NCBI GenBank assembly: GCA_951799405.1
Contig: OX637353.1
Span: 62,001 to 126,000, forward strand
Source: Agapetus fuscipes
Lineage: Eukaryota > Arthropoda > Insecta > Trichoptera > Glossosomatidae
Reading direction: 5' to 3'
Length of the DNA: 64,000 nt
The notes under the pieces are model-generated. The model ran no database searches. It saw only the letters and a list, made by a program, of their open reading frames with translations, and had not been told where the DNA came from. Positions 1-9,526 of the stretch are shown here, one piece after another (positions within the stretch are counted from its first letter, which is position 1; every line of letters begins with the position of its first letter). The position numbers were made by a program, and so were the translations under genes.

Positions 1-2
1 GA

Positions 3-164
3 GCTTCGATGTTACGTTCACCACGGCGTTCTGCGCGCAAACATGCGTCTGCCCTTGGACTTTCCGATCGTTCTGTGAGGAGAATTCTTCATGATTATCT
101 CCATTTTTATCCGCACAATATGGAAATTGTGCAGAAACTTTCTGAACGTGACTTCAATTCAGGG
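3..164 (+). pseudogene. Transposase helix-turn-helix fragment
   Basis: The frame is open from the window edge and reads ASMLRSPRRSARKHASALGL and then SDRSVRRILHDYLHF. This resembles the N-terminal DNA-binding helix-turn-helix of a transposase-like family that is repeated many times in insect genomes (IS630/Tc1-mariner-related by memory; superfamily not certain). The recognisable part stops near the residues ERDFNSG, after which the frame runs into unrelated sequence and a stop at 263. No catalytic domain is present, so this is the broken end of an element lying to the left of the window. Confidence 0.6.
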
Positions 165-393
165 AACACTTCCCAGAGCGCCTCATCTCAATTAGGGGCG
201 ATTTGGAAAAACAATGTTTTCATTCACTTTCATTTATTTCTTTGCTCAAACGTTTTCGCCTAATAAGGCATCTCACTGGCTTACTTGCTTATATTGGACT
301 TATTTGTTTCATATAACCTAACACATTTAATTTTAATTTTAATAAAAACAAAAACAAAAATACCTAACATTAATACATTTTGAAATAGTTATT

Positions 394-515
394 TATGCCA
401 CTGCCAAGTAATGATAGTCTTTGTAACACGAGTGCTAGTTTGTGCCATGAGGCGCAGCCGAATGGCACAATAGACAGCAAGAGTGTTACAAAGATGAATT
501 ACGAGCAGTGGCATA
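394..515. repeat. 122-bp foldback (interrupted inverted repeat)
   Basis: Three nested pairs of perfect inverted arms are visible: TATGCCACTGC with GCAGTGGCATA at the ends, CTTTGTAACAC with GTGTTACAAAG inside, and TTGTGCCAT with ATGGCACAA around the centre. Together they fold into one long hairpin with small internal loops. It could be a MITE or foldback element, or encode a hairpin transcript. No flanking duplication was identified. Confidence 0.75.
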
Positions 516-642
516 CAATACTTTTTCTACGACCATTAAATAAATAACAAAATAGTAAATAATAGTCATTATAATGTACTCGTCTATTTGAAGTTATTAA
601 AACCTTACCTTTGTCAAACCGTGTAATTTATCATTCCCTTCG

Positions 643-887
643 ATTATCTAATCTAATCTATGTTGCAAAGATATATTACATTTAGGATTCATTTTTAATT
701 TATGCCCACTAGCAGACACATATAAGGTCGCGCTTATACATGCCGCATATAAGGTTAAACATTCAAACCCAAAACTCAAATAAACATAAGACCTGCAACT
801 ACTGAAGCAGGGGTGTCATTGGCAAAGTGAGCCAAGTTTTAACAGTATAGGTGGTCAAACTCATACCGACTTATTAGCCAAGTAACT
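643..887 (-). repeat. LINE A 3'-end repeat, diverged copy
   Basis: A copy of the ~250-bp repeat, read here as reverse complement. It starts with a (TCTAA)n tail, then GTTGCAAAGATAT, and ends in the block around GGTGGTCA. It is an old copy with several indels. Confidence 0.75.
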
Positions 888-1702
888 TTTTAAGTTTGTT
901 TATTTTTTGCGGTGAAAACATCTTGCACTATTTTCCTTTCAAGCCTTCTGCTTTCCTTCGAAAAAAGGAAGGCTACAATTTAAAGTATTTTGATAAATAA
1001 ATGTGATGAATTTTTACACTATTATGAATTTTTATTTGACTCTTCACATAATATATATATTTATTTTCATTTGAAAAAGGATTGAACGTAGTGAGGAGGA
1101 ACTATCAATAAGATGAAAGTATTCATGTACTATGGCTGACGTTTGAACGTGGTTGCTATGGAAACGGCAAATAAAAGTTTGTTATCGGTCGCTTAGAAGG
1201 ATAGCCTCATACAAGATTGATACTCGAAATTCAAAAATGGTTCCATTTCTGACAATGCGCATGCGCACATTTTCATTTCAACACCGTTACCAGTTGCGTA
1301 ATGTAACATTACGCAACGGGTGTGGAAATGTATAGCATTGTGATTGCGTTAGCCGTTTTGTAATTATTAATTACCAAATGGGAGTAGAAAAAAATATTTG
1401 TAACATTATGCTCCTGAAAATCCCAGACAAAAACGTTTGAGTAAAAAAATAAATAAGAGTGAATTAAAACTTTGTTTTTCCTATAAAATTTATAAAAAAA
1501 GAGACATTTATAAGGTTTTACTCGTGGAGAATTTACATAAACCCACTGTTTTTAGATTGAGTTCGAAAGTTACCAAAATATAAACTTGTATGTTTCGTTG
1601 CATAAAAATTTGATTAAATGATCTTTTCAAAACATTTGAAGCTATTTTGTGTAAAATTTCCGCTGGTTACAAGCAACTTTTTATTTTAAATAATGGGGTG
1701 TT
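888..1702. other. AT-rich spacer with one hairpin
   Basis: No gene recognised. The only structure seen is the inverted repeat at 1274-1330; a 60-codon open frame at 1153-1335 runs through that hairpin and has no recognisable similarity. Confidence 0.5.
1274..1330. repeat. Inverted repeat with 11-bp perfect core
   Basis: The core GTTGCGTAATG / CATTACGCAAC is a perfect palindrome around TAA. It extends outward, with a 6-nt bulge, to CATTTCAACACC and GGTGTGGAAATG. This is a stable hairpin or the remains of a short foldback element. Confidence 0.7.
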
Positions 1703-1953
1703 CTAAATCTAATCTAAATCTAAGCTGCAATGATATATACCATTTAAGATTCATATTAAACGCATTCCCACATGCCGACATGTATAAGTTCGCGCATGCC
1801 GCTTGTGGACCTACAATATAAAAACCCAATCTCAAATGTACATAAGCCCTGCAACTCTTGTCAAGCTTCCCTGAAACAGGGGTGACATTGGAAAAGTGAA
1901 ACATTTTTTACAGTATGGGTGGTCAGCCTCATACAAACCTATAAGTCAAGGAA
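1703..1953 (-). repeat. LINE A 3'-end repeat
   Basis: Full-length-looking unit in minus orientation, from the (TCTAAA)n tail through CAAGCTTCCCTGAAACAGG to TATAAGTCAAGGA. An open frame of 72 codons on the minus strand (1686-1904) is only this repeat read through. Confidence 0.85.
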
Positions 1954-2707
1954 TTGTTTTGTGTTTGAAATGATTATAATACTGAATACCTCACAAAAAA
2001 AACTCACAATGACTCTCAATTTAAAATAAATAAACAATAATAATTAGAAAAGAACGCAAATTGGCACGCTTCTTATGTAAGTTGCACTTAGAAATCTTGC
2101 AGCTCACATCGCTGAAGGTACTTTCATAAGAAATGTGATCCTGCGTTCCAATAGGCAAGTGGGAGATTTTTCACTCACTGAAGATAAATTGCAGTTGACT
2201 GGAGTGTGTGTTTCCGCTGATTGTACATTGCAGAATATCCGCACAGCAAGAGACAGCAGAGAAATGGGACGGGACCTGACAAATGTTGTAGCTACTATGG
2301 AGCGTACTAGCCCTTCGCAAAAAACAGCTTTGTTGATATTGATCTTTCTGTGATTAATGCTTACTTAATGTGAATGGTTCATTGATGCATGCTAAAAAGA
2401 TTAATCACAAGTTTAGCTCACCCCTCAAGTACATATATACTATTTAGGTACATACAAAAGCCGGCATCAGCAAATTATAACTCACTAGGGGCTCCGCCCC
2501 TGGCTGCTATGCAGCCCAACCCCTTCACATTAGGCAATGTGTATACTGCACATAGTTTTCTTGCGTTAAAATTTGTTATATTAGAAAACATGTTAAATAA
2601 AAAAGGCCGGTTTTGTAAAATAAATGATTTTTTTAAATCTTTTAACAAAAGAAAGAAAACTAAAAGCAAATAAAAAAAGGAAACAGGTTTTAATTTGCTC
2701 CATCATA
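1954..2707. other. Unassigned spacer
   Basis: No element assigned. It contains a 72-codon plus-strand open frame (2135-2353) and an AGGGGCTCCGCCCCT palindrome near 2487. Neither shows a recognisable family. Confidence 0.5.
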
Positions 2708-2782
2708 GTCCTTGACTTATATGTTGGTATGAGGCTGACCACCCAAACTGTTAAAAAATGTTGCACTTTGCCAATGTCACCC

Positions 2783-3579
2783 AACAAAAGAAGAGCCTGT
2801 ATGAAGAAGGTTATGACTCTGGAGGAAATAAAAGAAGTATGTAAGGACAAAAAGAAATAGCGGTTGATCTGTAATGTTTGCGGCTTTCTATCTGTAATCT
2901 ATAATCTAAGCTGCAAAGATATGTTAACATTTAAGGCTCATATTAAATGCATGCCCACAGACAGGCACATGTAGGTTCGCACCTACACATTTTGCATGTG
3001 TGCATACAAATAAACAAAACCTCACGTAAACATAAACCTGGCAACTCCTGCCGCCGTTCCCTGAACCGGAGTGGCATTGGCAAAAGTGAACCGATTTTTA
3101 CAGCACGGGTGGTCAGCCTCACACCAACCTATCAGTCAAGGAGCACAAAAAAATATTAATGATGTACAAAATTTTTTAATTACTTGTACACATAACAGAT
3201 CCAAATTAAAATAAAGTAAAATTAGACTTAATATTTAACATTAAATTGGAATTTGTTTTGTTTTTAGTTTTGATGTCCATACATATTATTATTTGTTGAT
3301 TTAAAAATGTAACTTGTCGTGTATGTTCCTTGACTTATAGGTTGGTATGCGGCTGACCACCCATGCTGTAAAAAGTGTTCACTTTGCCAATATCACCCCT
3401 GTTTCAGGGAACGACGGCAAGAGTTGCAGGGCTTATGTTCATTTGAGATTGGGTTTTTATATTGTAGGTCCACATGCGGCATGTGTTAGCGCGAAATTAT
3501 AGATGCCTGCTTCTGGGAATGCATTTAATATAAATCTCAAATGATATATATCTTTGCAGCTTAGATAAGATTAGATTAG
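2783..3579 (+). mobile_element. 5'-truncated LINE A insertion (itself split)
   Basis: At 2783-2885 the sequence matches the last codons of the LINE A frame (residues ending NKRRACMKKVMTLEE in the long copy) and its stop. The LINE A 3' untranslated region resumes at about 3236 and continues through the ~250-bp unit from 3340 to a (TTAGA)n tail at 3579. Between these pieces lies another repeat copy in minus orientation (2893-3143) and about 90 bp of unassigned DNA. The insert sits inside an older repeat copy and is flanked by ACCC on both sides, so coding end, 3' UTR and repeat unit arrived together. Confidence 0.75.
2893..3143 (-). repeat. LINE A 3'-end repeat inside the LINE A fragment
   Basis: Minus-orientation copy from TCTATAATCTAAGCTGCAAAG to CAGTCAAGGAGC. 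It interrupts the 3' UTR of the LINE A fragment around it, so it is the younger of the two. Confidence 0.75.
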
Positions 3580-3682
3580 ACCCCTGTTCCAGGGAAGGTT
3601 GGCAAAAGTTACAGGCAAAAGTTCGTTTGTGGGCATGCATTGTATATGAGCTTTGAATCTTTATATATCCTTGCAACTTAGA

Positions 3683-5100
3683 TTATAGACCTCTGTGTCA
3701 GGGAAGGTCGGCAAAAGTTGTAGGGCTTTTGTTCATTTGAGGTTTGGATTTTATTTGTAAGTACACATTCAGAGTTGGGTTTTTATGTTGTAAGTCCACA
3801 TGTAGCATGTGTAAGCGTGAACTTTTACGAGTCTGCTAGTGTACTTGTGTTATGTCACTGTGCTTTTTGGTTAAAGTGCTGTTTTGTCACTGTGCTGTTT
3901 TGACACTGCTGATTTGTCACTGTGCTGTTTTGTCACTGTGTTGTTTTGACACCGTGCTTTTTTGTCACTGTGCTGTTTAGTGACCCTGTTGTTATGCCAC
4001 TGTGCTGTTTGGTCACTGAGCTATTTTGTCACTGTGCTGTTTTGTTACCGTGTTGTTTTGTCACCGTGTTGTTTTGTCACTGTGCTGTTCTTTCACTGTG
4101 CTTTGTTGTCACCGTGTTGTTTTGTCACTATGCTGTTTTGTCAACGTGCTGCTTTGTCACTGTGCTGTTTTGTCACTGTGCTGTTTTGTTGCTGTGGTGT
4201 TTTGTCACCGTGTAGTTTGGTCACTGTGCTGATTTGTCACTGTGTTGTTTTGTCACCGTCATTTTTTGTCACTGTGCTGTTTTATCACTGTGCTGTTATG
4301 TCACTGTGATGTTTTGTCACCGTGATTTTTTCTCAATGTGCCGTTTTGTCACTGTGCTGTTATTTAACTGTGCTGTTTTGTCACCGTGCTGTTTTGTCAA
4401 TGTGCCGTTTTGTCACTGTGCTGTTATGTCACTGTGCTGTTTTGTCACCGTGTTTTTTGTCAATGTGCCATTTTGTCACTGTGCTGTTATATCACTGTGC
4501 TGTTTTGTCACCATGCTGTTTTGTCACTGTGCTGTTTTATCACTGTGCTGTTATGTCACTATGCTGTTTTGTCACCGTGCTTTTTTCTCAATGTGCCGTT
4601 TTGTCGCTGTGCTGTTATTTCACAGTGCTGTTTTGTCACCGTGCTGTTTTGTCAATGTGCCGTTTTGTCACTGTGCTGTTATGTCACTGTGCTGTTTTGT
4701 CACCGTGTTTTTTTGTCAATGTGCCGTTTTGTCACTGTGCTGTTATATGTCTGTGTTTATCACTGTGCTGTTTTGTCACCGTGCTGTTTTGTCACTGTGC
4801 TGTTATGTCACTGTGCTGTTTTGTCACCTTGCTTTTTTGTCACCTTGTTTTTTTGTCAATAAGCCGTTTTGTCACTGTGCTGTTATATCATTGTGCGGTT
4901 TTGTCACCGTGCTGTTTTGTCACTGTGCTGTTATGTCACTGTGCTCTGTTGTCACCTTCCTGTTTGTTCACTGTTTGTTTTGTCCCCGTGCTTTTTTGTC
5001 ACTGTGCTGTTTTTTTACTTTGTTATTTGGTCATGTATCGTTTTGTCACTGTTATATAACTATGTAATATAGCTTTGCAACTTAGATAACAGATTATTAA
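3683..5100 (+). repeat. LINE A 3'-end repeat split by a minisatellite
   Basis: The left part (3683-3846) carries GGTCGGCAAAAGTTG, GCATGTGTAAGCGTG and GAGTCTGCTAGTG, which is the order of the ~250-bp unit. The right part (about 5066-5100) carries its end, CTTTGCAACTTAGATAACAG. The minisatellite lies exactly where the variable TGCTTGTGGGAATGCAT stretch would be. Confidence 0.65.
3847..5062 (+). repeat. 17-bp minisatellite, about 70 units
   Basis: Tandem array of TGTCACTGTGCTGTTTT with point variants (CACCGTG, CAATGTGCC, TTATG). Variants such as CAATGTGCCG recur about every 64 bp near 4590, 4654 and 4718, so a higher-order unit of about four monomers seems to have been amplified. The unit has no stop codon in any forward frame and its length is not a multiple of three, so all three forward frames stay open for long stretches. 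The resulting Cys/Leu/Val-rich open frames (for example 4234-5067) are artefacts, not genes. Confidence 0.95.
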
Positions 5101-5143
5101 ATAGAATAGAAAAAGATTAAATAAAAGAAATCAAAATAATTTC

Positions 5144-5400
5144 TTTGACTTATAGGTTGGTATGAGGCTGACCACCCATGCTTTAAAAAATTGTTCACTT
5201 TGCCAACGTCACCCCTGTTTGACGAAAGATCGGCAAGAGTTGCAGGGCTTATGTTCATTTGAGATTGTGTTTTTATGTTGTAAGGACACATGCAGCATGT
5301 GTAAGCGCGAATTTATACGTGTGTGCTTGAGGGAATGCATTTAACATGAATATCAAATGTAATATATTTTGCAACTTATAATATAGATTTAGATTTTAGA
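5144..5400 (+). repeat. LINE A 3'-end repeat
   Basis: Begins CTTTGACTTATAGGTTGG and ends in GCAACTTATAATATAG. It is followed at 5400-5462 by an internally deleted scrap of the same unit. Confidence 0.8.
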
Positions 5401-5446
5401 TAGGTTGGTATGCATTTGATATAAAACTTAAATGCTATATATCTTT

Positions 5447-5770
5447 GCAACTTAGATTATCTAGGTACATCCCTAAATCTCTCAAGTTGCTTGTACGTAG
5501 GTATTGGAAAATTTTGGATAAAAAAAAGCAATTTTGTTGAAAATTTAAATTATTTATTATGTAAAATCGTTTTTTGCCATCTATATTTCTAAAAACCTTT
5601 CAACGACTTTTTTTATTTCCCCGTTATATTTTAAAAATGCTGTATATCTTTGCAACTTAGATTATATAGGTACATCCCTAACTCTCAAATTGCTTATACG
5701 TAGGCATAAGAAATTTTTGACTTTTTTTGTATGGATTTATTTTTAAGATTTTGTTGTTTACTTAAATGTT
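5447..5770 (+). repeat. Repeat-tail plus short dispersed AT-rich repeat
   Basis: GCAACTTAGATTAT..AGGTACATCCCTAA occurs twice (about 5447 and 5648). The stretch AAGCAATTTTGTTGA ... TAAAATCGTTTTTTGCCA (5525-5640) occurs again at 6058-6160. These are short dispersed repeats with no coding content. Confidence 0.6.
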
Positions 5771-5786
5771 ATTTATTACTCGTATT

Positions 5787-6030
5787 CCTTGACTTATAGG
5801 TTGGTATGAGGCTGACCACCCATACTGTAAAAAATAGTTCACTTTGCCAATGTCACCCCTGTTTCAGGGAATGTCGGCAAAAGTTTCAGGGCTTATGTTC
5901 GTTTGAGGTTTGGATTTTATTTGTAAGTACACAATCAGCATTTGTAAGCGCGAACTACACGTGTTTGTTTGTGGGCATACATCTGAGAGCTTTGAATGAA
6001 TATATCCTTGCAACCTTAGGTTATAGATTA
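5787..6030 (+). repeat. LINE A 3'-end repeat
   Basis: Complete-looking unit from TTCCTTGACTTATAGG to GCAACCTTAGGTTATAG. The open frames here (5806-6033 plus strand, 5864-6064 minus strand) are the repeat read through. Confidence 0.8.
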
Positions 6031-6245
6031 TAGGTATTTCAAAATATTGGGTAAAAACAAGCAATTTTGTTGATAATCTCCATTATTTATTATGTAAAAT
6101 CGTTTTTTGCCACCTATATTTTTAAAAACCTTTTAACGAAATTCGGTTTCCCCGTTAAATTTTAAATGACTTATTGCTTGTCTAAATAAATACCTGTTTC
6201 TGGCCAAGAAATAAAGTTTGGTGAAATTCATTCCTCTTAAAAAAA
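6031..6245 (+). repeat. SINE-type 3' body
   Basis: This segment shares AATACCTGTTTCTGGCCA and GGTGAA(A)TTCATTCCTCTT with 63088-63145, where the same block ends a tRNA-headed SINE. Here the tRNA head is missing. An A-rich run follows. Confidence 0.55.
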
Positions 6246-6329
6246 TTTACTTTAAAAAAAAAGGGGAAAAAAAAAAAAAAACCACCCCAAGTCGAATTCG
6301 AAAGCAGGACTTCTTTAAGTATGTTCTAT

Positions 6330-6419
6330 CTCGAGCATTGTCCCATCGGCACGGTAGCGTAGTGGTAGAATGCGCTGATCCGTGGGAGGACCGACGACGA
6401 CGGCGTAGGGTATCTTCTA
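6330..6419 (+). repeat. tRNA-like promoter fragment cut by a Helitron
   Basis: The stretch TAGCGTAGTGG at about 6355 fits a pol III A-box (TRGYNNARNNG), followed by TAGAATGCGCTGATCCGTGGG. No B-box follows before the Helitron begins at 6420, so this is a truncated or diverged tRNA-derived head, not a tRNA gene. Confidence 0.4.
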
Positions 6420-7154
6420 TCTATACTTATAAAACCAAAAAAGCGTTCGTTGGTAATGCGATAGAATGGTGAAGGACTAAACGGTTTTGGCTGTGTTTCG
6501 TTTCAGAATAAAGTACGTAATCTGGGAAGGGTTATAGCGTACAAAAAAGTTGATAAAATAACGCAGAACATGTTTAAATTTGTGAAATGCTGAACGTCGT
6601 TTTTATATGGGAATTGATCATTTCCAACTTCATCTAATTGACAGATTTTTGTTCCATATTCAAATTTCATTAAATGTGTTCGGTTTGAAATATTGTAAGA
6701 GGTTACACAAAATCAAATTGATAAAATAAACTGGTAGGTACAAAATTTTAAAATGGAATAAAAGATTTTATTCATCAACAGTCTTTACCAAACAGAACTC
6801 TTTTTTAAAAATTGGAATTTAGCTTTTCAACTGTCAAAGTCATGAAAAGCGTTCAAGGTTAAATAAATAAGTCTTTAATCTCAGTTACAAATATATGCAC
6901 ACATTTAAGGTTCATATTGAATGGATGCCCAAAAGGAAACACATGTTAGTTTGTGCATACACATAATGCATGTATATTTTCAAAATAAGACCCAACTGCA
7001 AATCCCAAATAACAACGGTGCAATTTATGCTGACTTAACTTTAAACAGGCAGAAGTGAAACAATTTGTACACCAACTTACAAGTCGAGGATTTATAATCT
7101 AAGTTGCATAAAAACATATGGTGGCTCTTTCAACATTTCTTAGATCCGTCTAAT

Positions 7155-7401
7155 CTAATCTAATCTAAGTTGCAAAGATATGTTACATTGGAGATTCACA
7201 TTACATGCATTCTCACAACCAGACACGTAAAGTTCGCGCTTGCACATGCCTCATGTGAACCTACAACATAAAAACCAAATTTCAAATGGGCATACACCCT
7301 GCAACTCTTGCCATCCTTCCCTGAAAAAGGGGTGACATTGGCAAAGTGAACCATTTTCACAGCATGGGTGGTCAGCCGCATACCAACCTATAAGTCAAGG
7401 A
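7155..7401 (-). repeat. LINE A 3'-end repeat (in Helitron 1)
   Basis: Unit from (TCTAA)n to TATAAGTCAAGGA, followed by about 30 bp of LINE A 3' UTR (CATACACGACAAATTACATT). The homologous copy in Helitron 2 is split by the 2.9-kb insertion. Confidence 0.85.
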
Positions 7402-7431
7402 ACATACACGACAAATTACATTTCAAAACAT

Positions 7432-7607
7432 ATAATCTAAGTTGCAAAGATATTTTGTCATTTTAGACTCATATTAAATACATGCCCAAAAGTAAGCACA
7501 TTGTAAGTACATGCTTTCACGTGCTGCATGTGTACATAAACTTTGAAACTCCTACCACTTTCTCTGAAAACAGGGGGGCATTGGCAAAAGTGAACCAAGT
7601 TTTACTA
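7432..7607 (-). repeat. LINE A 3'-end repeat, partial (in Helitron 1)
   Basis: ATAATCTAAGTTGCAAAGATA through GGCATTGGCAAAAGTGAACC; the 5' portion of the unit is missing. Shared with Helitron 2 at 15957-16130. Confidence 0.75.
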
Positions 7608-7769
7608 CATACTCGATCTTCTTACTTAATATTCAACTTTCTATGTGCAAACTTGAGCTCGAATCGTCCATACGAGGTAACAAATCAAAGCTAACATGAA
7701 GAAAATATGAATTTTGTATCATCAATAGGTCGTGAAAAAAGGAATTCATTTTTTCCGAATATAAGTGGC

Positions 7770-7992
7770 AAAGGTATTGGGGATTCACAAAATATGCATT
7801 CTCACAAGCTCACACGTATAATTTCGCGCTAACACATGCCGCATGTGGACCTACAATTTAAAAACCCAATCTCAAATGAACATAAGCCCTGCAACTCTTG
7901 CCGTCCTTCCCTGAAACAGGGGTGATATTGGCAAAGTGAACCATTTTTTACAGTATGGGTGGTCAGCCGCATACCAACCTATAAGTTTAGGA
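7770..7992 (-). repeat. LINE A 3'-end repeat (in Helitron 1)
   Basis: Unit ending CATACCAACCTATAAGTTTAGGAG, without the usual (TCTAA)n tail. Shared with Helitron 2 at about 16300-16525. Confidence 0.8.
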
Positions 7993-8005
7993 GCATAAAC
8001 ACAAT

Positions 8006-8330
8006 GATCTAAATCTAAGTTGCAAAGATATGTCTGGATATGTATGATATTAAAGATATCATTTAAGATTCACATTGAATGCATTCCCACAAGCAGACAT
8101 GCATAATTTCACACTAACGCATGCCGCATGTGGACCTACAATATAAAAACCTAATCCGAAATGAACTTAAGCCCAACAACTCTTGCCGACCTTCCCTGAA
8201 ACAGGTGTGCCATTGGCAAAGTGAATCATTTTCTGCAGCATGGGTGGTCAGCCGCAAACCAACCTATAAGTCAAGGAACATACACAATAAATTATGTTTT
8301 TAAAATCAATAAACAATAATATGGACATCC
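8006..8330 (-). repeat. LINE A 3'-end repeat with 3' UTR (in Helitron 1)
   Basis: The unit ends TATAAGTCAAGGAACATACAC at about 8285. It is followed by further LINE A 3' UTR (AATCAATAAACAATAATATGG), so this copy is less 5'-truncated than its neighbours. Shared with Helitron 2 at 16545-16840. Confidence 0.8.
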
Positions 8331-8666
8331 AAAACAATGATCTATCCTAAATTATCGTATTGATTTTATTTCTTCTAATATCAATCAATATGTATACAAT
8401 ATACATCAACGTTTGCAACTAGCTTTATTTAAAGCATCATTAAAACCTATAAATGATAATTTAATTATTTTTGAGATGTACACAGAAAACGTTTCCTTCT
8501 GCCCAATAGAACGACAGCATTCTTTTATTGGTATTAAGCAATGAAATTATGGTTAAAATACCAATTACAGTGTGAAAATGACAAAAGATATACAACTTTC
8601 AAATACACCTCCTGAAATTTTAAAGGCTACAACATCTTTCATAACTGCAATCCATAGTTCTTCTAT

Positions 8667-8896
8667 AATCTATAATCTATAATCTAAGTTGCAAGGATAT
8701 ATTCATTCAAAGCTCTTAGATGTATGCCCACAAACAAACACGTGTAGTTCGCGCTTACAAATGCTGATTGTGTACCTACTTACAAATAAAATTCAAACCT
8801 CAAATAAACATAAGCCCCACAACTTTTGCCGACCTTCCCTGAAACAGGGGTGACACTGGCAAAGTGAACAATTTTTAACAGTATGGGTGGTCACTT
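8667..8896 (-). repeat. Young LINE A 3'-end insertion, absent from Helitron 2
   Basis: Helitron 2 reads CCATAGTACTTCAATATC across this site (17160). Helitron 1 has the unit inserted after CCATAGTTCTTC. The 3' end is a short (TATAATC)n tail. The 5' end is truncated inside the unit at GGTGGTC. ACTTCAAT flanks the right side twice, consistent with an imperfect target duplication. Confidence 0.75.
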
Positions 8897-9526
8897 CAAT
8901 GTACTTCAATATTTTTAAATGAGCCCAACTTCATTTGATATAATGTCCATGAAGCTCAATTGTTTTAAGTTATTGGGCGATGCCGTCTCGCTATAATAGT
9001 TACAATGATCACTTCAAAATAAGATTTCTTCGCTCATCTTTTCCATTTTCTGAAGAACAGCCATTCCCAAATTTACAAATCCACAAAACTATTGAATCTC
9101 ATTTATAAAAAAAAGGCAGGATAAAATCTGCGGGGTCAGCTAGTCTATACTATAAAACCAAAACCCCATTTGTTGGTAATGCGATAAAATGGTGAAGGAC
9201 TAAACGGTTTTGGCTGTCTTTCATTTCAGAATAAAGTACGTAATCTGGGAAGGGTTATAGCGTACAAAAAAGTTGATAAAATAACACAGAACCTGTTTAA
9301 ATTTGTGAAATGCTGAACGTCGTTTATACATGGGAAATGATCATTTCCAACTTCATCTAATTGACAGATTTTTATTCCATATTCAAATTTCATTAAATGT
9401 GTTCGGTTTGAAATATTGTAAGAGGTTAAACAAAATCAAATTAATAAAATAAACTGGTAGGTACAAAATTTGAAAATGGAATAAAAGATTTTATTCATCA
9501 AAAGTCTTTACCAAACAGAACTCTTT

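Larger units (their letters stand above)
2708..3682 (+). repeat. LINE A 3'-end repeat split by a LINE A insertion
   Basis: The unit begins at 2708 (CCTTGACTTAT), runs to ...CAATGTCACCC at 2782, and resumes at 3580 with ACCCCTGTTCCAGGG, continuing (with an internal deletion) to GCAACTTAGATTATAG near 3682. The repeat ACCC at 2779-2782 and 3580-3583 is a target-site duplication around the insertion 2783-3579. Confidence 0.75.
6420..9143 (+). mobile_element. Non-autonomous Helitron, tandem copy 1
   Basis: The element starts TCTATACTTATAAAACC directly after an A and ends GGGTCAGCTAG. TC at the left, CTAG at the right, insertion between A and T, and a short hairpin just upstream of CTAG are the known Helitron end signals. 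No Rep/helicase frame is present, so it must rely on an enzyme from elsewhere. Inside are five minus-orientation copies of the LINE A 3'-end repeat, one of which (8667-8896) is absent from copy 2. Its end abuts the start of copy 2 with no base between them. Confidence 0.8.

Noticed and set aside
2135..2353. 72-codon open frame as a small gene
   Set aside because: No recognisable domain, no supporting signals, and it lies between repeats.
3847..5062. Possible CRISPR-like array
   Set aside because: The repeats are contiguous without unique spacers, and the context is a eukaryotic transposon-rich region.
3922..5072. Several long Cys/Leu/Val-rich open frames
   Set aside because: They are the 17-bp minisatellite read in three frames; no stops occur because of the unit sequence, not because of selection.
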